This document shows, in pieces, positions 17,201-28,491 of a stretch of DNA of 64,000 nucleotides. Under the pieces are notes generated by a model that had not been told where the DNA came from, made no database searches, and was given only the letters and a program-made list of their open reading frames with translations. Within the stretch, counting starts at the first letter, position 1; every line of letters begins with the position of its first letter. Origin of the DNA: Volutella citrinella (taxonomy: Eukaryota > Ascomycota > Sordariomycetes > Hypocreales > Nectriaceae). Position numbers and translations under genes: made by a program. The stretch lies in contig JAWZSP010000010.1 in NCBI GenBank assembly GCA_034401135.1, positions 1 to 64,000 on the forward strand. The letters are read 5' to 3'.

Positions 17201-18770
17201 CTTCCGAGAATGCAAGTATACCGCTGAAGTACACAAGCACCGTCGAGCTTGGTTGGCCATCCGTCAACCGTTCCGTACATAGCGCGAGACTCAGGCCGAA
17301 GACGAGCTCGGCAAGGGAGACAAGGGACTCAACTCTTTCGGGCCTTTTGGTGAAGTTCCCTACTCCGTTCTCATCGTCGTCGCTAGGTATGCAAAAAGCA
17401 TCATCACTGTCCTCATCGATGGTGCTGTGCAGGTCGCTGTCGTCGTCATCGTCGTCTTCCCCGTGGAGGTCTCCATAGGCATTTCCATCCATATCCATAT
17501 CCATATCCTCATCCTCGACTCGCATTTCATCCCCACTCGCCTCTTCAGCCCGCTCTTCCGCCTGAGCCACATCCTCGGTAACCAAAGGTAGATTGGCCAG
17601 GTCTTCATGATGCCAAATCTCATCAAGGAAACGATTCAGCTTCTTGTTGAAATGCACGCCAATAAGCCGCTCTCGTTGCTTCGCGTCCATGCGGTATAAA
17701 CGAAAACAGAAGGCCAACGCCTTTTTCAGTAGTAAGCGGTATCTGGTGGTTGATGAGGCATGTTTGACCAGTGTGAACGGCTTGGGGTAAGGCATATTGG
17801 GATGGTTGCTTTTTAGCCAGCAAAGGAGATTGCGACTCGTCCTGTGAACAGTCTCTTCACAGCGGTCCATAACCATATCCACGGCCTTCAAGATTTCATC
17901 GATCTTAATCTCATCTTCGCGCGGGCTGACCAGATCGGTGGAGAGACCAGGGACTCGGGCCACGCTGGCCAGGAGGTACGGCGGCGCATCTGGCCGCCCA
18001 TAGAAACTTAGATAAGGTGTCTGGATAAGGCAACGGTGCAAGCTTCGGTCCCTGTTCCTGTACGTGGTCTCCCACCTCGTTCTCTCCATCCATGGCCGCT
18101 GCTCGGCGTACATGGTCGCCGAGCCGGCCGCTGAGGTTTGCATATCGGCGGCAAGGCCGTGGTTACGCTGGTGCTCGCGTTCCTGCACAGATCTGATCAA
18201 GTCCTGTTGTTCTTGACCAGTCCTGTCTCGACGGCTCAAAGCTGACCGACTCATGTGGCCCACAGGCACCGCCGGTCGGGTCAGTTGGCCATCGCGCTCG
18301 ACAATCCAGTAGACTCGAGACGAGCCAGAGGCCCAAGCTTGCAAGTAAACGTACTCGAAATATGCCTCCATGTCCGCCCGCCTGGTAGATCTCCGCGGGT
18401 GTTGGGGGTACTTGGGCAGGTCTTGGCTGTAATGTTGCAGAATGAGAGTGAGGTTGATGGTGCGATAGCTGCAATGCAGACAGGAAAATCCATCGTAAGA
18501 CCGGAGCCTTTGCTCTTCAGGCGAGCCGTCAACAAGAGGCGCAGCTCCGCTTGGACTTTTCAGCTCTAGCTTAGCCAACACCTTAGAAAGACCTCTCCGC
18601 CGAGATAGGGGGATGCCGTGTTCATCGCGCAGATGATTAGTAGGGTTAGACCCAACGGGGGAAATAGCGTGTCTGCATTTCTTGTCGAAACAGATCAACA
18701 GTCGTGACTTAGGATGGACCCATAAAGAAAGTGACTCGAGAAACTCGGCAGAGGCAGGTACTTGGTCCAT
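14208..18770 (-). CDS. OrsD protein with tyrosine-recombinase-like core, 1520 aa
   Basis: Single ORF. N-terminal OrsD module: a C-x4-C...H-x3-H-like finger near residues 23-45 (ICFDKKCRHAI, NHLRDEH) and a second near 95-115 (GFSCLHCSYRT). An acidic Asp/Glu run at about 415-460 follows. The central region carries, in order, RWPELSSL (Arg about 745), VVRHHKAKS (Lys about 777), RLLRQICIGITEKH (Arg about 877) and SGHRPLQRGSTYG (His about 917, Tyr about 926). Spacing and order fit the R-K-R-H-Y set of tyrosine recombinases, with the usual nine residues from His to Tyr. The last 400 residues are Cys/His-rich (CQLCYVCGDMGLDHELDDC, CSLCTETNQVC, CSFCAGRG, CQGCALPREVC), probably several zinc sites. No helicase motifs. 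It resembles the telomere-linked helicase at 53.7 kb with the helicase removed. The recombinase reading is my inference. Confidence 0.8.
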   Translation of the reverse strand: MDQVPASAEFLESLSLWVHPKSRLLICFDKKCRHAISPVGSNPTNHLRDEHGIPLSRRRGLSKVLAKLELKSPSGAAPLVDGSPEEQRLRSYDGFSCLHCSYRTINLTLILQHYSQDLPKYPQHPRRSTRRADMEAYFEYVYLQAWASGSSRVYWIVERDGQLTRPAVPVGHMSRSALSRRDRTGQEQQDLIRSVQEREHQRNHGLAADMQTSAAGSATMYAEQRPWMERTRWETTYRNRDRSLHRCLIQTPYLSFYGRPDAPPYLLASVARVPGLSTDLVSPREDEIKIDEILKAVDMVMDRCEETVHRTSRNLLCWLKSNHPNMPYPKPFTLVKHASSTTRYRLLLKKALAFCFRLYRMDAKQRERLIGVHFNKKLNRFLDEIWHHEDLANLPLVTEDVAQAEERAEEASGDEMRVEDEDMDMDMDGNAYGDLHGEDDDDDDSDLHSTIDEDSDDAFCIPSDDDENGVGNFTKRPERVESLVSLAELVFGLSLALCTERLTDGQPSSTVLVYFSGILAFSEATNSFHNARSYTPYLSGLICIQRLLFLERALPLRPYALLGIERRPRFKQLERFKQVHRRYMVMGSQSTFEEFVSLRAYGCVAARNDTPSIFLYWSDDGQRVSWGQGAEVSMGKFRSLSAYLIREANRLCNDLMFGLEPDIDLLKIKDNMANCDRGYSFVTDPRNELTSAYLDLFRRACTARSGCLSRGNSWNWSEVNQYMKKEEDFRELLGTGMSLTGGQLPRWPELSSLWVENDELGPRGLYVYKGYIIYVVRHHKAKSSTNREFVVVRFLPAELALAVFKYCTYIRPFINLLDRERGIISPSEAGQSSSPLLFRTQTVSSNSKVWSTSRFTSVIRKVTTKAWGFAVNSRLLRQICIGITEKHVREVYQPFNRFDDRSKDAHRNVVFAWQSGHRPLQRGSTYGLDGAFPTTMQPQLLDLYEWASLRWHEFLHLPSKLRPRVNAQVHSDRERILGHQPRLTSRGAEEMPTAGIPVSEMQVTTGQKRGRDRVVSTPVVVSSSSTSPDRTPASEAIENTPGRSLAEASIPPKDTAPPPKRRRTLPLSFKNQDVPDQSLNDDDWPLFGYPGDIATSSAMFTRMAVLDHLGTRVGFSDDKNLFRANLNLWTLGEQLEQWCNVGCQLCYVCGDMGLDHELDDCTAVGSEVARRLLGWLETLRLDRFVGARGNCSLCTETNQVCEDIAIGLRVSDASTEEKKNRWKQKYTSAADPDGLCGNKPAIRRAIAALCAFDEQLLGKTLTTFISMKNDVDLTKESQAVEWFERKVPHGETWVPQLLVVFDVLVTAFGQYLRRPYQADQRADQDHSISAGPSEEQPSGLPSLEMSWGDSNEVAEWRTVMDWWAGKCSFCAGRGVRGPQIEHTLRQCPFGGKQTLKTELAEAIYEEGMWARGGCQGCALPREVCKAWVQSASGEWERDVRIRCQYGRQAYDTAIGFFHCKNSKFRIELMESMADEGLNDFEGEGVAVWLGEKIIVGGMEASEIMRQLRWWSRMVWDNMRG

Positions 18771-19907
18771 GATATCAACCGTTGCAAGTGGAAGTGGTGG
18801 AGTAGTGAAAGGAACGAGTGCACGGATAGAAAATAGATAAACAACAGGTTGTTTTTGTCAAACCTGGTTACTGTGTCAATGTGCACGGACAGAAAGTGTA
18901 GAATCTAAGGGTGGTTTTTCGGGAAAAGGCCGGGGAATTTCATGGTCGTCCAGGTTTGCACGGACGAAAATTAGACAATGCGGCGCGTTTTGGATCAACA
19001 TTGGTATAGTAGGGCCGTTGGTCTGGGTCAGATGCGTGAGTACCTGTCTGCACCACTTTACCATGGCTGCTTCCCCACCCACGGAGGCTGTATGTTCTGC
19101 CAGCGACAAGACCGCGACGATGTCCCAGAGCCCTTTGAAGACTCGTATAGGCGGCGAGGAGCTTATTATTCTTCCAGGTCGGTATATCCTGGCGGTGCGA
19201 ATGCGCCCAGTTCGGCGTGTCTATGGGCAGACTCTCCTGGCATCCCGCGGCCGCTGGCAGTAGCTTTGCTGCAGACCCATACATAATCACCGCGTTGTCG
19301 CACTGCGACCAGGCGTCGTGATAGATCTCCTAGATCGTTGGGGCCGTGAGGATCTTGAGGGAGGGGTGGCTGTGCTGCCAATCCAGACCCTGACACTAAC
19401 CCCAAGCACTGTACTTGGTCTTTCGTGCGCGCCGCCCGCACTCGTGTCCTGTCGTGAACATCTCTCACCAGTTTCACCACCCTGTATAATGTGATTACGT
19501 TTGGACAACTTATCTTCTTATTACTTTTAAATACGAATACTCTAAGCTTATAGCGTGAGAAACACTCCCCAGGTACTTTATCCATATAGACAAGGGTCCG
19601 TATTATACGATAGAGGAAAAGAAAACAAGTCAAGTCGAGAAAAAGAAACTGAAAAATCAAAGATAAAAAAACTAAAGCAATCTGACCGGTATATTACTCA
19701 ACCTTATCTGGGCAATGGATCTCATTCTGTCGATGAATGAGAGGTCACGTGTCGTGGTGGCAAAATGTTGTTGCCCCACCAACTGCGCGGTCGCTTCCCC
19801 ACGACGCGTTCTCCAGGCATGACGTCGTTCTCAACATCACGGCCGCCGCAACGCAACCACCTCATGCTCGCCAACAGTGTCGCTACGCCCAGCTGAAGCT
19901 GCGGGAG
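18771..19907. other. Intergenic boundary of the subtelomeric block
   Basis: No supportable gene. AT content rises after 19490. It divides the minus-strand subtelomeric gene block from the ordinary genes to the right. An in-frame upstream extension of the next ORF (from 19737) exists but does not look like protein. Confidence 0.6.
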
Positions 19908-21314
19908 ATGTCATTAAACGACGACTTCATCGTCTCGTGGCTCGACTCGATCCCCGACGAGACTGGCCCCGGCCCAAAGAAACGCAGGGCAAGCGACCTA
20001 ATCTCCCCCCCGAAGTCGACCGACGGATCGCACACGAACGGCATGGATGCGGAAACGGAGACCCCTCGGGCAAAGAGGACGAGGCGTATCGAAAATGCAG
20101 ACGAGAAGACGCCCCGTCCTACCTCTACCAGCGGTCGTCGCGCTTGGGCGCCACCCTCTCTGCCTTCCACAAGAAGTGGGAGCCGCGCCAGCTCCTCGCC
20201 GTCAAAGGAGCTGTCTAGGCTGGAGCTCGGGTCCGATGCCATCGAGGTCAGGGCACTGCTTAGTACGGGCCACGACGAGATGCCACAGACACTTCGCGAC
20301 CTTGTCCAGGACATGGAGGCCATCAGGGGCGGGTTAGGTGTCATTCCCGCATCGTTAAGGGATACGGTTCAGGATTCCGGACAAATACACGCGGCCTTTC
20401 TACGGTTTGCACTCGACCAAGACACGGAAACTTCCTCTTCGGACGAGACCAATGTGTTGAGAGCAAGCGAGGTGCTTTACGGGGCGGTTTGCGAAGCCGT
20501 GGCTGAGAGCATCGACTGCCAGGAACAGCAACAGGTGGAAGCTGGCTGGAACAACTTGGTACATACGCCTTTGCTGAAAGCTGCCTTGGCTGGCCCGGAC
20601 GATGGCACGCCGCGGCTGCGAGTGACCCCTTGGTACGTCCAACAGACCTAGCGCAGCGGAAACTTGTTCGTAACTAATTGCCTCCAGCATGGCGGCCCGA
20701 ATCATCCCCGAATACCTTCCCATCTACCGGCTTGGCAAGATGGTAGACTATGCCATCAGTATTGATGCGAGCCGCAGCGGCGCCCCTGCCGCCGCCATCG
20801 ACGATATCCGCAGGATGCTGCCCGCCGGCACGATCAACCACACCGACTTTGACGCCCTTCGCAAACGCCCGGTCGCCATCAGCATCGAGACTAAGCGCCG
20901 CGGTGAGCAACAGGTACGGGCTGAGGTGCAGATCGGCGTCTGGCACGCCGCGCAGTGGAAGTTTCTCGCCGCACTGGCTGGTAACGACGGCATTGCTAAG
21001 TTGGACTATCTCCCCGGGTTCATCATTATTGGCGACGAATGGAAGTATTTCGCCAGCACGTTCAAGGATGGCAAGACGGTGAGCGAGCCCTATTAAACTG
21101 ATTTTGGCCGATGGACCAAGTGCTGATCTGATATTTCTAGACAATATGGCTCGATTCGACCATCGGCTCAACGGTGTCCATGCTCGACACCTTCAAGGTC
21201 GTTGCGGGCATCCGACGGTTGGCCAAGTGGGCTAGAGAAACCTACTGGCCCTGGTTCGAAAGGGAAGTACTTCATCTACTAGAACAAGAGGAGTTGAATC
21301 AACACCCGACATGA
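19908..21314 (+). CDS. PD-(D/E)XK nuclease-like domain protein
   Basis: Three exons, 19908-20632, 20688-21078 and 21141-21314, with introns GTACGT...CTCCAG (phase 2) and GTGAGC...TTCTAG (phase 0); about 429 aa. The start MSLNDDFIVSWLDSIPD is typical of a fungal family annotated as PD-(D/E)XK nuclease-like. A basic linker with KKRR and RAKRTRR could be nuclear signals. The core has an acidic position in INHTDFDALRKRP and a strand with the E-x-K signature (VAISIETKRRGEQQV), followed by a helix (AEVQIGVWHAAQWKFLAAL). The C-terminal exon closes the fold (TIWLDSTIGSTVSMLDTFKV). These proteins are widespread and variable in Pezizomycotina; substrate unknown. It is the first intact ordinary-looking gene inside the subtelomeric block. 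Confidence 0.8.
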
Positions 21315-21572
21315 GTGCATGTGTCAGGAACCTGTGCAAGAAACTCCGGGGATCCGATATTGCGATAATGACAGCCTCTTACGATCGAGTGATGGTCGGG
21401 GGCGGGTTTAGGCACTTGAAGGAGGGGTTTCTTAGGAGTTGGCATGGTCCAGCAAGTCGTTGGAGGGGGGGGGGTCTGATGTGGTTTCGGATCTTGATGC
21501 TAGTGTTGGGCCATCGTTAAGACGGCCACGCGATTAAGTCAAGCGCTCCCGATGTGGTCGTGTAGTCGGAAA

Positions 21573-23163
21573 CTAGGCGAAAGCACCCACGATAGACATG
21601 CCGGCAGCTACAGGTGGTCAGTTTTCCGGAGCGATGACATGATATTTAGGTGTACTGACCTCCTAAAAGAACCCAGATGAATGCTTGGATCTTGGCCCGC
21701 TTGTTCATGACGGCATCAGCCTCTTCGGAGAGGAAGTCCTCAGCGAGAAGGTCAACCAAAGCAGCCCAGAGAAGCAGCCCAGATGAGCTAAGGACTAATT
21801 AGCAACGGACATGTCATCTCTCAACAAACACTTACATGGAATTGAAGACGCCGACAATGATGAGACCAAAGGCACTGCCAGGGTCGTAAGAGTCCTTCGC
21901 AAAGAGACCAATGGCCTGTCCAATGGGCGCAGTGGTGGCAAAGGTCATGACGAGTAACCACGGGCGCGGACTGCCCTTGGGGTAGGGAACCTCGGCAATG
22001 CGCGAACCGAGACCGAGACCCTCGAACATCTGGTGGAAGACGATGGCGACCAGCAGGATGACGAAGCCGTCGATGGTCAGGGAGATTGTGATGCCAACGA
22101 AAACGGAGTGGAACAGAATACCGCCCTCGAGCAGCGTAATGTTCATAGACATGGTACGGTACACGGCAGGGTCGACGGTCTGGCCCTCGGCATCAAAGAA
22201 GGGCTCTGGGGAGGGGTCAGCGGGTGCGACGGCCTTGTTGTCGCCGGACCCGAGCCGGGAGTACTTGGCCTCCGAGGCCTTGATCATGTTCATGAGCTCG
22301 AGGCGCTGGCGGACGTACTGCTCGTAGAAGACGACGAACCAGGAAGGCATCTCCGACGCCATCAGAACAGCATCGTTGGGGTCACTGGAGGTGCTGTTAG
22401 TGTAGGGGTAGCGCTCCTTCTCCGCCCACATCCGCTTGGCCACCTCCTTTTCGTACGCGAGTTGGTCGTCGTCTTCGTCGCCGGCCTCGTAGCTGTTGCG
22501 GTCGAACCTGGGAGGGCGTGTTGGGCCCATGGAGCGGCGCGCGGCGGCCTGCATGGACTGGCGAGCGGCACGCTGGACGCGAGGGGCCGTGACATCGCCG
22601 GTAGGGCCACCATGAGAGTGGCCTCCAACTTTGGCATGAAGATACATCTCGACGGAAAAGAGGGCGAACATGGCAGCCATCATAATGACACCAGGCATGG
22701 CAGGGTACTGATCGGTGAAGAGGTCGGGCAGGCAAGGATCCGTCAGGCTGAGAAAGGCGGTGGGCAGAAGCTGAGACAGTTAGCTATGAGTAGACTCGGG
22801 TAACAAGCGAGACAAGCTTACATGAACGAAGGCCGTCGCCACGAGCACGCCAGTACCGAAGTGCTTACAGGCGAAGAACACCTTGGGTGGAACCTTCAAC
22901 CACTTGACCTTCTTGGCTACAACCGGGAAACCACAGCCTAACAGCATGTCAACAAGGAGTAGTTGGGAGGCTGAAGCGGGTTTTTCAACCACATACCCAT
23001 TCCGGAGGCAATGAGGACAATGACTAGGAGTGCGTTAGCTCAGTGATGGAGTCGCCAGTAGTCTTTGCCACTTACAAAGAGCGGCCACATGGAGAGGCAA
23101 GTCGTAGACTCCGGATTCCTTGCCGCCGCCACACTGCGGCTTCTGATCGGGAAGGGCTTCCAT
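21573..23163 (-). CDS. ZIP-family zinc/iron transporter
   Basis: Six exons joined by hand with phase agreement at every intron: 23163-23076, 23023-22997, 22937-22822, 22770-21836, 21787-21660, 21607-21573; about 442 aa. ZIP proteins move Zn2+ or Fe2+ into the cytosol across the plasma or vacuolar membrane. Visible features are TM1 (LPLHVAALFIVLIAS), a KHFGTGVLVATAFVH segment, a His-rich loop (GGHSHGG), a long variable cytosolic loop, then the metal-site helices (HSVFVGITISLT and VAIVFHQMFEGLGLG) and the C-terminal helix ending AAGMSIVGAFA. The HxxxE-type site (HQMFEG) is present. It stands back to back with a CDF transporter 2.5 kb away, so uptake and efflux or sequestration genes face each other. 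Confidence 0.88.
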
Positions 23164-25646
23164 GATGAAGGAATGAGAAGACTATTCGTGGATGATTATT
23201 TCTCGTATATGGAAGCGTCGAGTCGCAGCAGCCAAATTATGCAGGGCCAGCCTACGGACAGTCGACGTGAATAAGCGGAGCCAACAGAAGAGAAGTGACC
23301 AAAGAAAAGGGGTAAATTGAAGCTGTCCCGCAGCTTCAAGAGCAACGAGCCTGAGATGGAAACAGAGCACAAGCTATCAAGATCCAAGATGAAGAGAAGA
23401 AAGAAAAGGAGAAGGGAGGGTGGAAGTTGTGTAAGGGGAAAGGAAACCCAAGTATGAAGTCAGCGACGGCTCGGGTAGACTTGAAGACAGGAACGGTGAT
23501 GAACAACCCAACCCTTGCAACTCAAGTCCAGCAGATATGGCCCTCATCTTGGCCTTGGTGTTCGACTATTGGTCTCCAACGATGCTCCCCCGTGTAAGAA
23601 TAGAAGTGGCACAAAACTCCAGGGTTGGCAAGGACTCGAGTCTCGACCGGGAAGGCAAGTGCGTCACGGACGGCGACTCGGATGCCAAGACTGAAGCAAG
23701 CCGTGCTGCGACGATAATCAGATTGACTGATTGTCTCGCGCGGATGCGTGAGGGTGACGCCGCGGTAGTGCCCCTGCAAGGTGAGCGAGAATATGTTTGG
23801 GCGTGCTTGGCAGTTAGAGTTTGAGGTCGACTGTCTGAGCTGAGCTCGACCGTCGATCTCAGGACGGGTATGGCGTCTAGTGGGTTCAACTCGGAGAATA
23901 GACGCCTTTCAGCTCCTTGTCATTGGCTGGTCCCTCGATCCTAGTGTTGATGGGGGGCGAGTTGCGAGTAAGTTGTCAGTGGAGCCCCGAGGCGAGAAGG
24001 GGGCCAACGTACGAAAGAGCCGTCCAAGGTTATGAGGCGAAACAAGGGTAGGCTTTCCCGTCTGGGGTAGTTAGCAGAAGCTATGCTATAGCGATAGGTG
24101 TATGGCCAGTCATGTGACGCTAGTGTTTCAGATGTAGGGGTGAAACGGGAGATCGACGTCGTTTATGTCGGAGAGTGCTTAAGTTACTTTGGCTTTTTCA
24201 GCCGGGAGACGCGTCAGCTCTGGGCCAGGGTCCCTTTCTGTCTCTGGCTCTGACCCTGGTTCCTGGAGGGGAGAGGATTCGGAGAGAATCTAGGCAATCT
24301 GGGAAATCGAGGCCAATCTGGGCAATCTGGAGCCATCGTTGCTGCGCCCGGTTGGGGCAGGGGCGGTCGTTTGGATGGCAGGGAGCTGCGAATGCTTGGC
24401 GCGGAGTTGACCCCATTAACAGCGAACCTTTAGTGAACAAGATGAAAGACTCCACCTTGGAGGTGAATGCCATGCCCAACAGGCATCTACCACGGCGTAA
24501 TTACCGTACTATACTTACGTAGGAGCTATCACCATCTCAGCGCCGCATGGTGATCAGGTTCCCTGCCGCTAGGATGGGACGGCCGAAGGAGCTGGCTGAA
24601 TCGCAGCTAATGCATCGCCCATTTGGATGCATTCCGATCCAGTCAACGCCATATTCTGTCTGGGTTCGAGAAACCCATCTGCATAGATGGTAGCATGGTA
24701 ATGCGTAGTAGAACTGGCTCAACTGCGTCGGTGCCACGCCGGCCGGCCGCAGCCTCGAACGAAGATCGGGCCCTGTAACCCGCTGCGAAACCAAAGGTGC
24801 CACGCAAGCGGTCTGGCCACAGAGCGGCGCACCGTGCATTTCACGGCTCTCAGCGTTTCCGTGGGGATGAAACGGCAATGAAAAGACCAACCACTGCTCG
24901 TCTGTCGAGTCGTTGCTCCCATTCTGGCTTGCCCGCTCAATTGAGGAGAGGGTTGCAAACCGGCAGGGTTTCACTGGTCCCAAGGACTGAGGGATTAGTA
25001 CTTGCTTCTTGCAGGGGGCCTCGAAATAGATGCCGGAAAGCTAAAACGGCTCTTGGTCCCTGGCACTTGGCCTCCGACGGCTTGGCGCCGCCTTGACCTT
25101 CCACGACTGGGTAAACTTGTTAGTCGAAGCACCAGCCCCTGAAAAACGCCCAAACAATAATACTACAGTGATGGCACAGCCAGCAGCACTGCGGCAGCGC
25201 CAAACACGTTTAACCCTACGTTAGCACTCACGTTAGCTACTTACTGTGCTGCCCCCCCCCCCCCCCCCCCCCCCCCCTGGCGGACAGGCTAGCATGAGGG
25301 TGGGGCGCTCATAGACCCGGCCGCTGCCAGGGTCTAGTACTCCAGGAGGCGGCGCCTTACTGTAGACGATAGCCTATCCCGCTTCCTCACACTGCTGTCT
25401 CCCTTAGACAAACCCATGGCACTGAATCCAGGAGGCAACTCTGGAACTCGTGCGGCTGGGAGCCTAGTGCCGATTCCCTCCCATTGGGTCGCCACCAAGC
25501 ACCGCCGGCTCTCGAGGTCTGCGGACGGGCATAATATATCAACCTTCCTCGAGTGAGCACCTCTCCCAGACAGTTTTCTTCCTCATAGATCCAAGCCCAC
25601 CTCGGCATCTCTTGTCTCCGTGCTTCGAATTTCCTCTTAGCCCAAA
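23164..25646. other. 2.5-kb divergent intergenic region
   Basis: Shared upstream region of the ZIP (minus) and CDF (plus) genes. I see no ORF with protein character and no obvious Zap1-type site (ACCTT-n-AAGGT). It contains a 26-C homopolymer at 25252-25277. A possible small exon or non-coding RNA cannot be excluded. Confidence 0.6.
25252..25277 (+). repeat. Run of 26 C
   Basis: Uninterrupted C homopolymer in the CDF upstream region; its true length is uncertain in any assembly. Confidence 0.9.
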
Positions 25647-27431
25647 ATGTCCACAACACCTGAGTCGCATCCAAACAATCCCCCGCCGTCAGGTATGTCT
25701 TGGCAATGCCTCGCCCTCCTCTTGCCCGGACACTGGCTATTCCCGTCCATCATTGCTTAGTGCCAACCTTCTTTGCACATCTCGACAATTTTCAACTCAA
25801 GCATATATGTGTCGCACATAATGACTAACCATGGTGAAGACACCGCGGTGCTTGGGGACAGTATCACACCGAGCCCTCCCGTGGGCGGTACCGAAGACAA
25901 GGTCGTCGCTCACACCGCCTCCAAACCTCTCAAGAACGTCTCTGATGCCGATGCCGAGACGGTCCAGTCCTCCGATGCCGAGACGATGAACAGGGCCGAC
26001 CCTATGGACTCTGGCCGCCACCGACGAGACGATGTTTCGAGGAAGCAGATGAAGGTCGAATATCCGCTGGGCAACAAGCGGAAGCTGACCAAGTTCTACA
26101 CCCGCCAGAATCAGCTGATCAACCAGTTCCTGGGCGCCGACGATGAGGAGCGGCTTAAGATCGAGGAGCTTGAGAAGAATCAGCCAAAGATCAAGTTCGC
26201 TATATGGGCGTCCTTCTATCTTAACTTGGCTCTTTTCATCATCCAGATGTACGCCGCCATCTCGACGGGGTCACTGGCGCTCTTTGCGACTGCCACAGAT
26301 GCTTTTGTAGGTTCGACCCGTTGCGGTGAGAGAAAGCCAGGTCTAACAATGAGTCGTAGATGGACTTTGTGTCTTCTCTGGTGATGCTCGTCACCTCGAG
26401 AATGGCTGCCCGGCCAAGTGTGTACAAATACCCCGTGGTAAGTCTCAGAGCTCCGAGGGTTAAGAGAAAGCACGCTGACCTATTCCAGGGGCGCACCAGA
26501 ATCGAAACCATTGGCATCATTCTGTTCTGCTGCCTCATGACAACAGTCGCCGTGCAGCTTCTGGTGAGTAGACTTTGCTCCCCTCGACCACGCGTCTCTA
26601 ACACACCGATAGATCGAGTCCGGCCGCCGCTTGGCGAGCGGAGAGGAGGAACACGAGGCCCTGCACCTCGTCCCCATCGTGCTAATTAGTGTGGCCATCG
26701 GCACAAAGGGTTCCCTCATGTTGTACTGTCTGATGTACAGGAAGTACCCATCGGTCCACGTCTTCTACATCGACCACCGCAACGACATCGCCGTCAACAG
26801 CTTTGGTCTGATCATGGCTGTCGTCGGCCAGAAGTTCGTATGGTACCTAGACCCCATTGGTGCCATCATGATCGCGCTGCTCATCTTGGTCTCCTGGGTT
26901 TCCAACGCCTTCGAGCAGGTATGGCTTCTGGTTGGCAAGGCCGCACCTCGGGCTTTCGTGTCCAAGCTGGTGTATATGTCCATAAACCACGACAACCGCA
27001 TTGTTAAAGTTGATACCGTAAGTCCTCTCGGCTCCGGTGGTGACATGACGAATCTGACCCAATTCAGTGCCGGGCGTATCACGCTGGCCAACATTACTAT
27101 GTCGAAGTTGACATTGTCATGCATGAGGATACTCCGCTGAAGGTCTCACATGACGTGGCCCAAAGCCTGCAGAGAAAGTTCGAAGGTGAGTCTCTATGCA
27201 ACCGTTGCTCACCCTATGTTTACCGCTGACCGACACTTGCCAGGCCTCGGAGACGTCGAGAGAGCGTTCGTCCATGTCGATTACGACGATAAACACGACA
27301 TCAACGAAGAGCACAAGCCGCTCTTCGAGAAGGAGAAGAAGAAGGGAAAGAGGACGCTCAAGGACATCCTCCTCTGGACTAAACAGGAGACGAGCGAGCC
27401 ACAGGCGCAGGTTACGGCCACAAGCTCGTAG
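25647..27431 (+). CDS. Cation diffusion facilitator (Mn/Zn type)
   Basis: Seven exons with consistent phases: 25647-25692, 25840-26306, 26360-26437, 26489-26563, 26613-27017, 27068-27185, 27244-27431; about 458 aa. CDF proteins export divalent metal from the cytosol to vacuole, Golgi or outside by proton exchange. The polar N-terminal 110 residues precede TM1 (FAIWASFYLNLALFIIQMYA). Metal-site aspartates lie in ATDAFMDFVSS (DxxxD) and in YIDHRNDIAVNS (HxxxD). The C-terminal cytosolic domain has YVEVDIVMHEDTPLKVSHD. The DxxxD in the first site is more typical of the Mn-transporting branch of CDFs than the HxxxD of Zn branches, so manganese is the better guess. The first exon is short and supported only by a good donor and phase. 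Confidence 0.88.
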
Positions 27432-28412
27432 TGGACACAGAAAATACGATACCCTAGACCTAGGCAACAATGAATCGGGTGGTGATTCAGAATTTGAGAT
27501 ATGCTGCGGGGGCGCGGGGACGCGGGGACGCAATGTTGCAGGCCAGCAGCAGACCCTGCCCATGAGGCGCGCCCTGACACGACAGGCAGAAGAATACCAC
27601 AGGCAGCAATAGCCGATGTGATACCACGTGACAAATGACTGCGCTATTTAAAAAGCCTACCTGAACATCAGACAACTTGCTGTGGCTGAGGAAACTTCGG
27701 ATTGCAATTTTGTCAGACTTTAGTGTGACGATGTAAGCTACTCCTTGGGGGGGCCCAAAAATCTCGTACGGATGGTACGTAGGCAAAGGAGGAGCTAAGT
27801 ATGTGCCATACTAATCCATCAGTGCTGGGTGTGTGCGGGAGAATCCGTTCGAGTGCGAGGTTGCTGCAAGAAACGGGGAAGAGTTGGGTAAAGGTCTTGG
27901 GCCGGGGCAGCATCTATTCTGCTGAAGGTGGCCATCCACCAATTACTCCCCCGACGACTGAACCGCCTCTCCCCATATGTCGTCTGGGTACACAACTTTG
28001 CTCGGCTTCACGGAAGTGGTCAGCTAAATTCATTGCACTCGTCGATTTGGCGAGAGTGAAGAACCCTCACGTTGTACAGCACGTTCAGTGACACGAGCAT
28101 TGCTCCAAGCCCACTCGACACCGCTAGTTATAGCCCCCCGTCAGGGTTACCCTAAGCACAGGAGATCGCGCCATGATATGGATACTTCTAAGGATCAGGC
28201 ACCCTCACACCGTGCCTGTTGCATCAAGCAAATGGTGTCCGTGTCAATTCGCAACGTAACATTAATGTGCAAAGCTCTGTCGGCGCAGGTCGAATTTTGA
28301 AGAGGTCAGCGTTCATCAGGTATAGCGGTGCTGGCCATTATACTGAACCTTGAAATACGGATGTTTGACTATTATTAATAGCAACGCTGGCACTCAAACT
28401 GATAAACCAGCT
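27432..28412. other. Intergenic
   Basis: No gene seen. It contains a short GCGGGGGCGCGGGGACGCGG-like GC-rich patch just after the CDF gene, and otherwise unremarkable sequence. Confidence 0.6.
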
Positions 28413-28491
28413 CTCTACGAGGGAACATAATTGTGATACTACGAATTGTGAAATTTTGACAGATAAGGCGACTGGTGTTTTGAATTGTCCT
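28413..28491 (+). repeat. Dispersed 79-bp repeat, copy 2
   Basis: Near-identical inverted copy of 12341-12419. It overlaps the last codons of the truncated Zn2Cys6 gene on the minus strand, so insertion of the repeat may have replaced that gene's 3' part. Confidence 0.85.

Noticed and set aside
22033..22803. 256-aa plus-strand ORF
   Set aside because: Antisense to the ZIP transporter, whose exons and motifs are unambiguous.
24537..25096. 148-aa and 99-aa ORFs in the ZIP-CDF spacer
   Set aside because: No family resemblance, overlapping frames on both strands, and no splice context.
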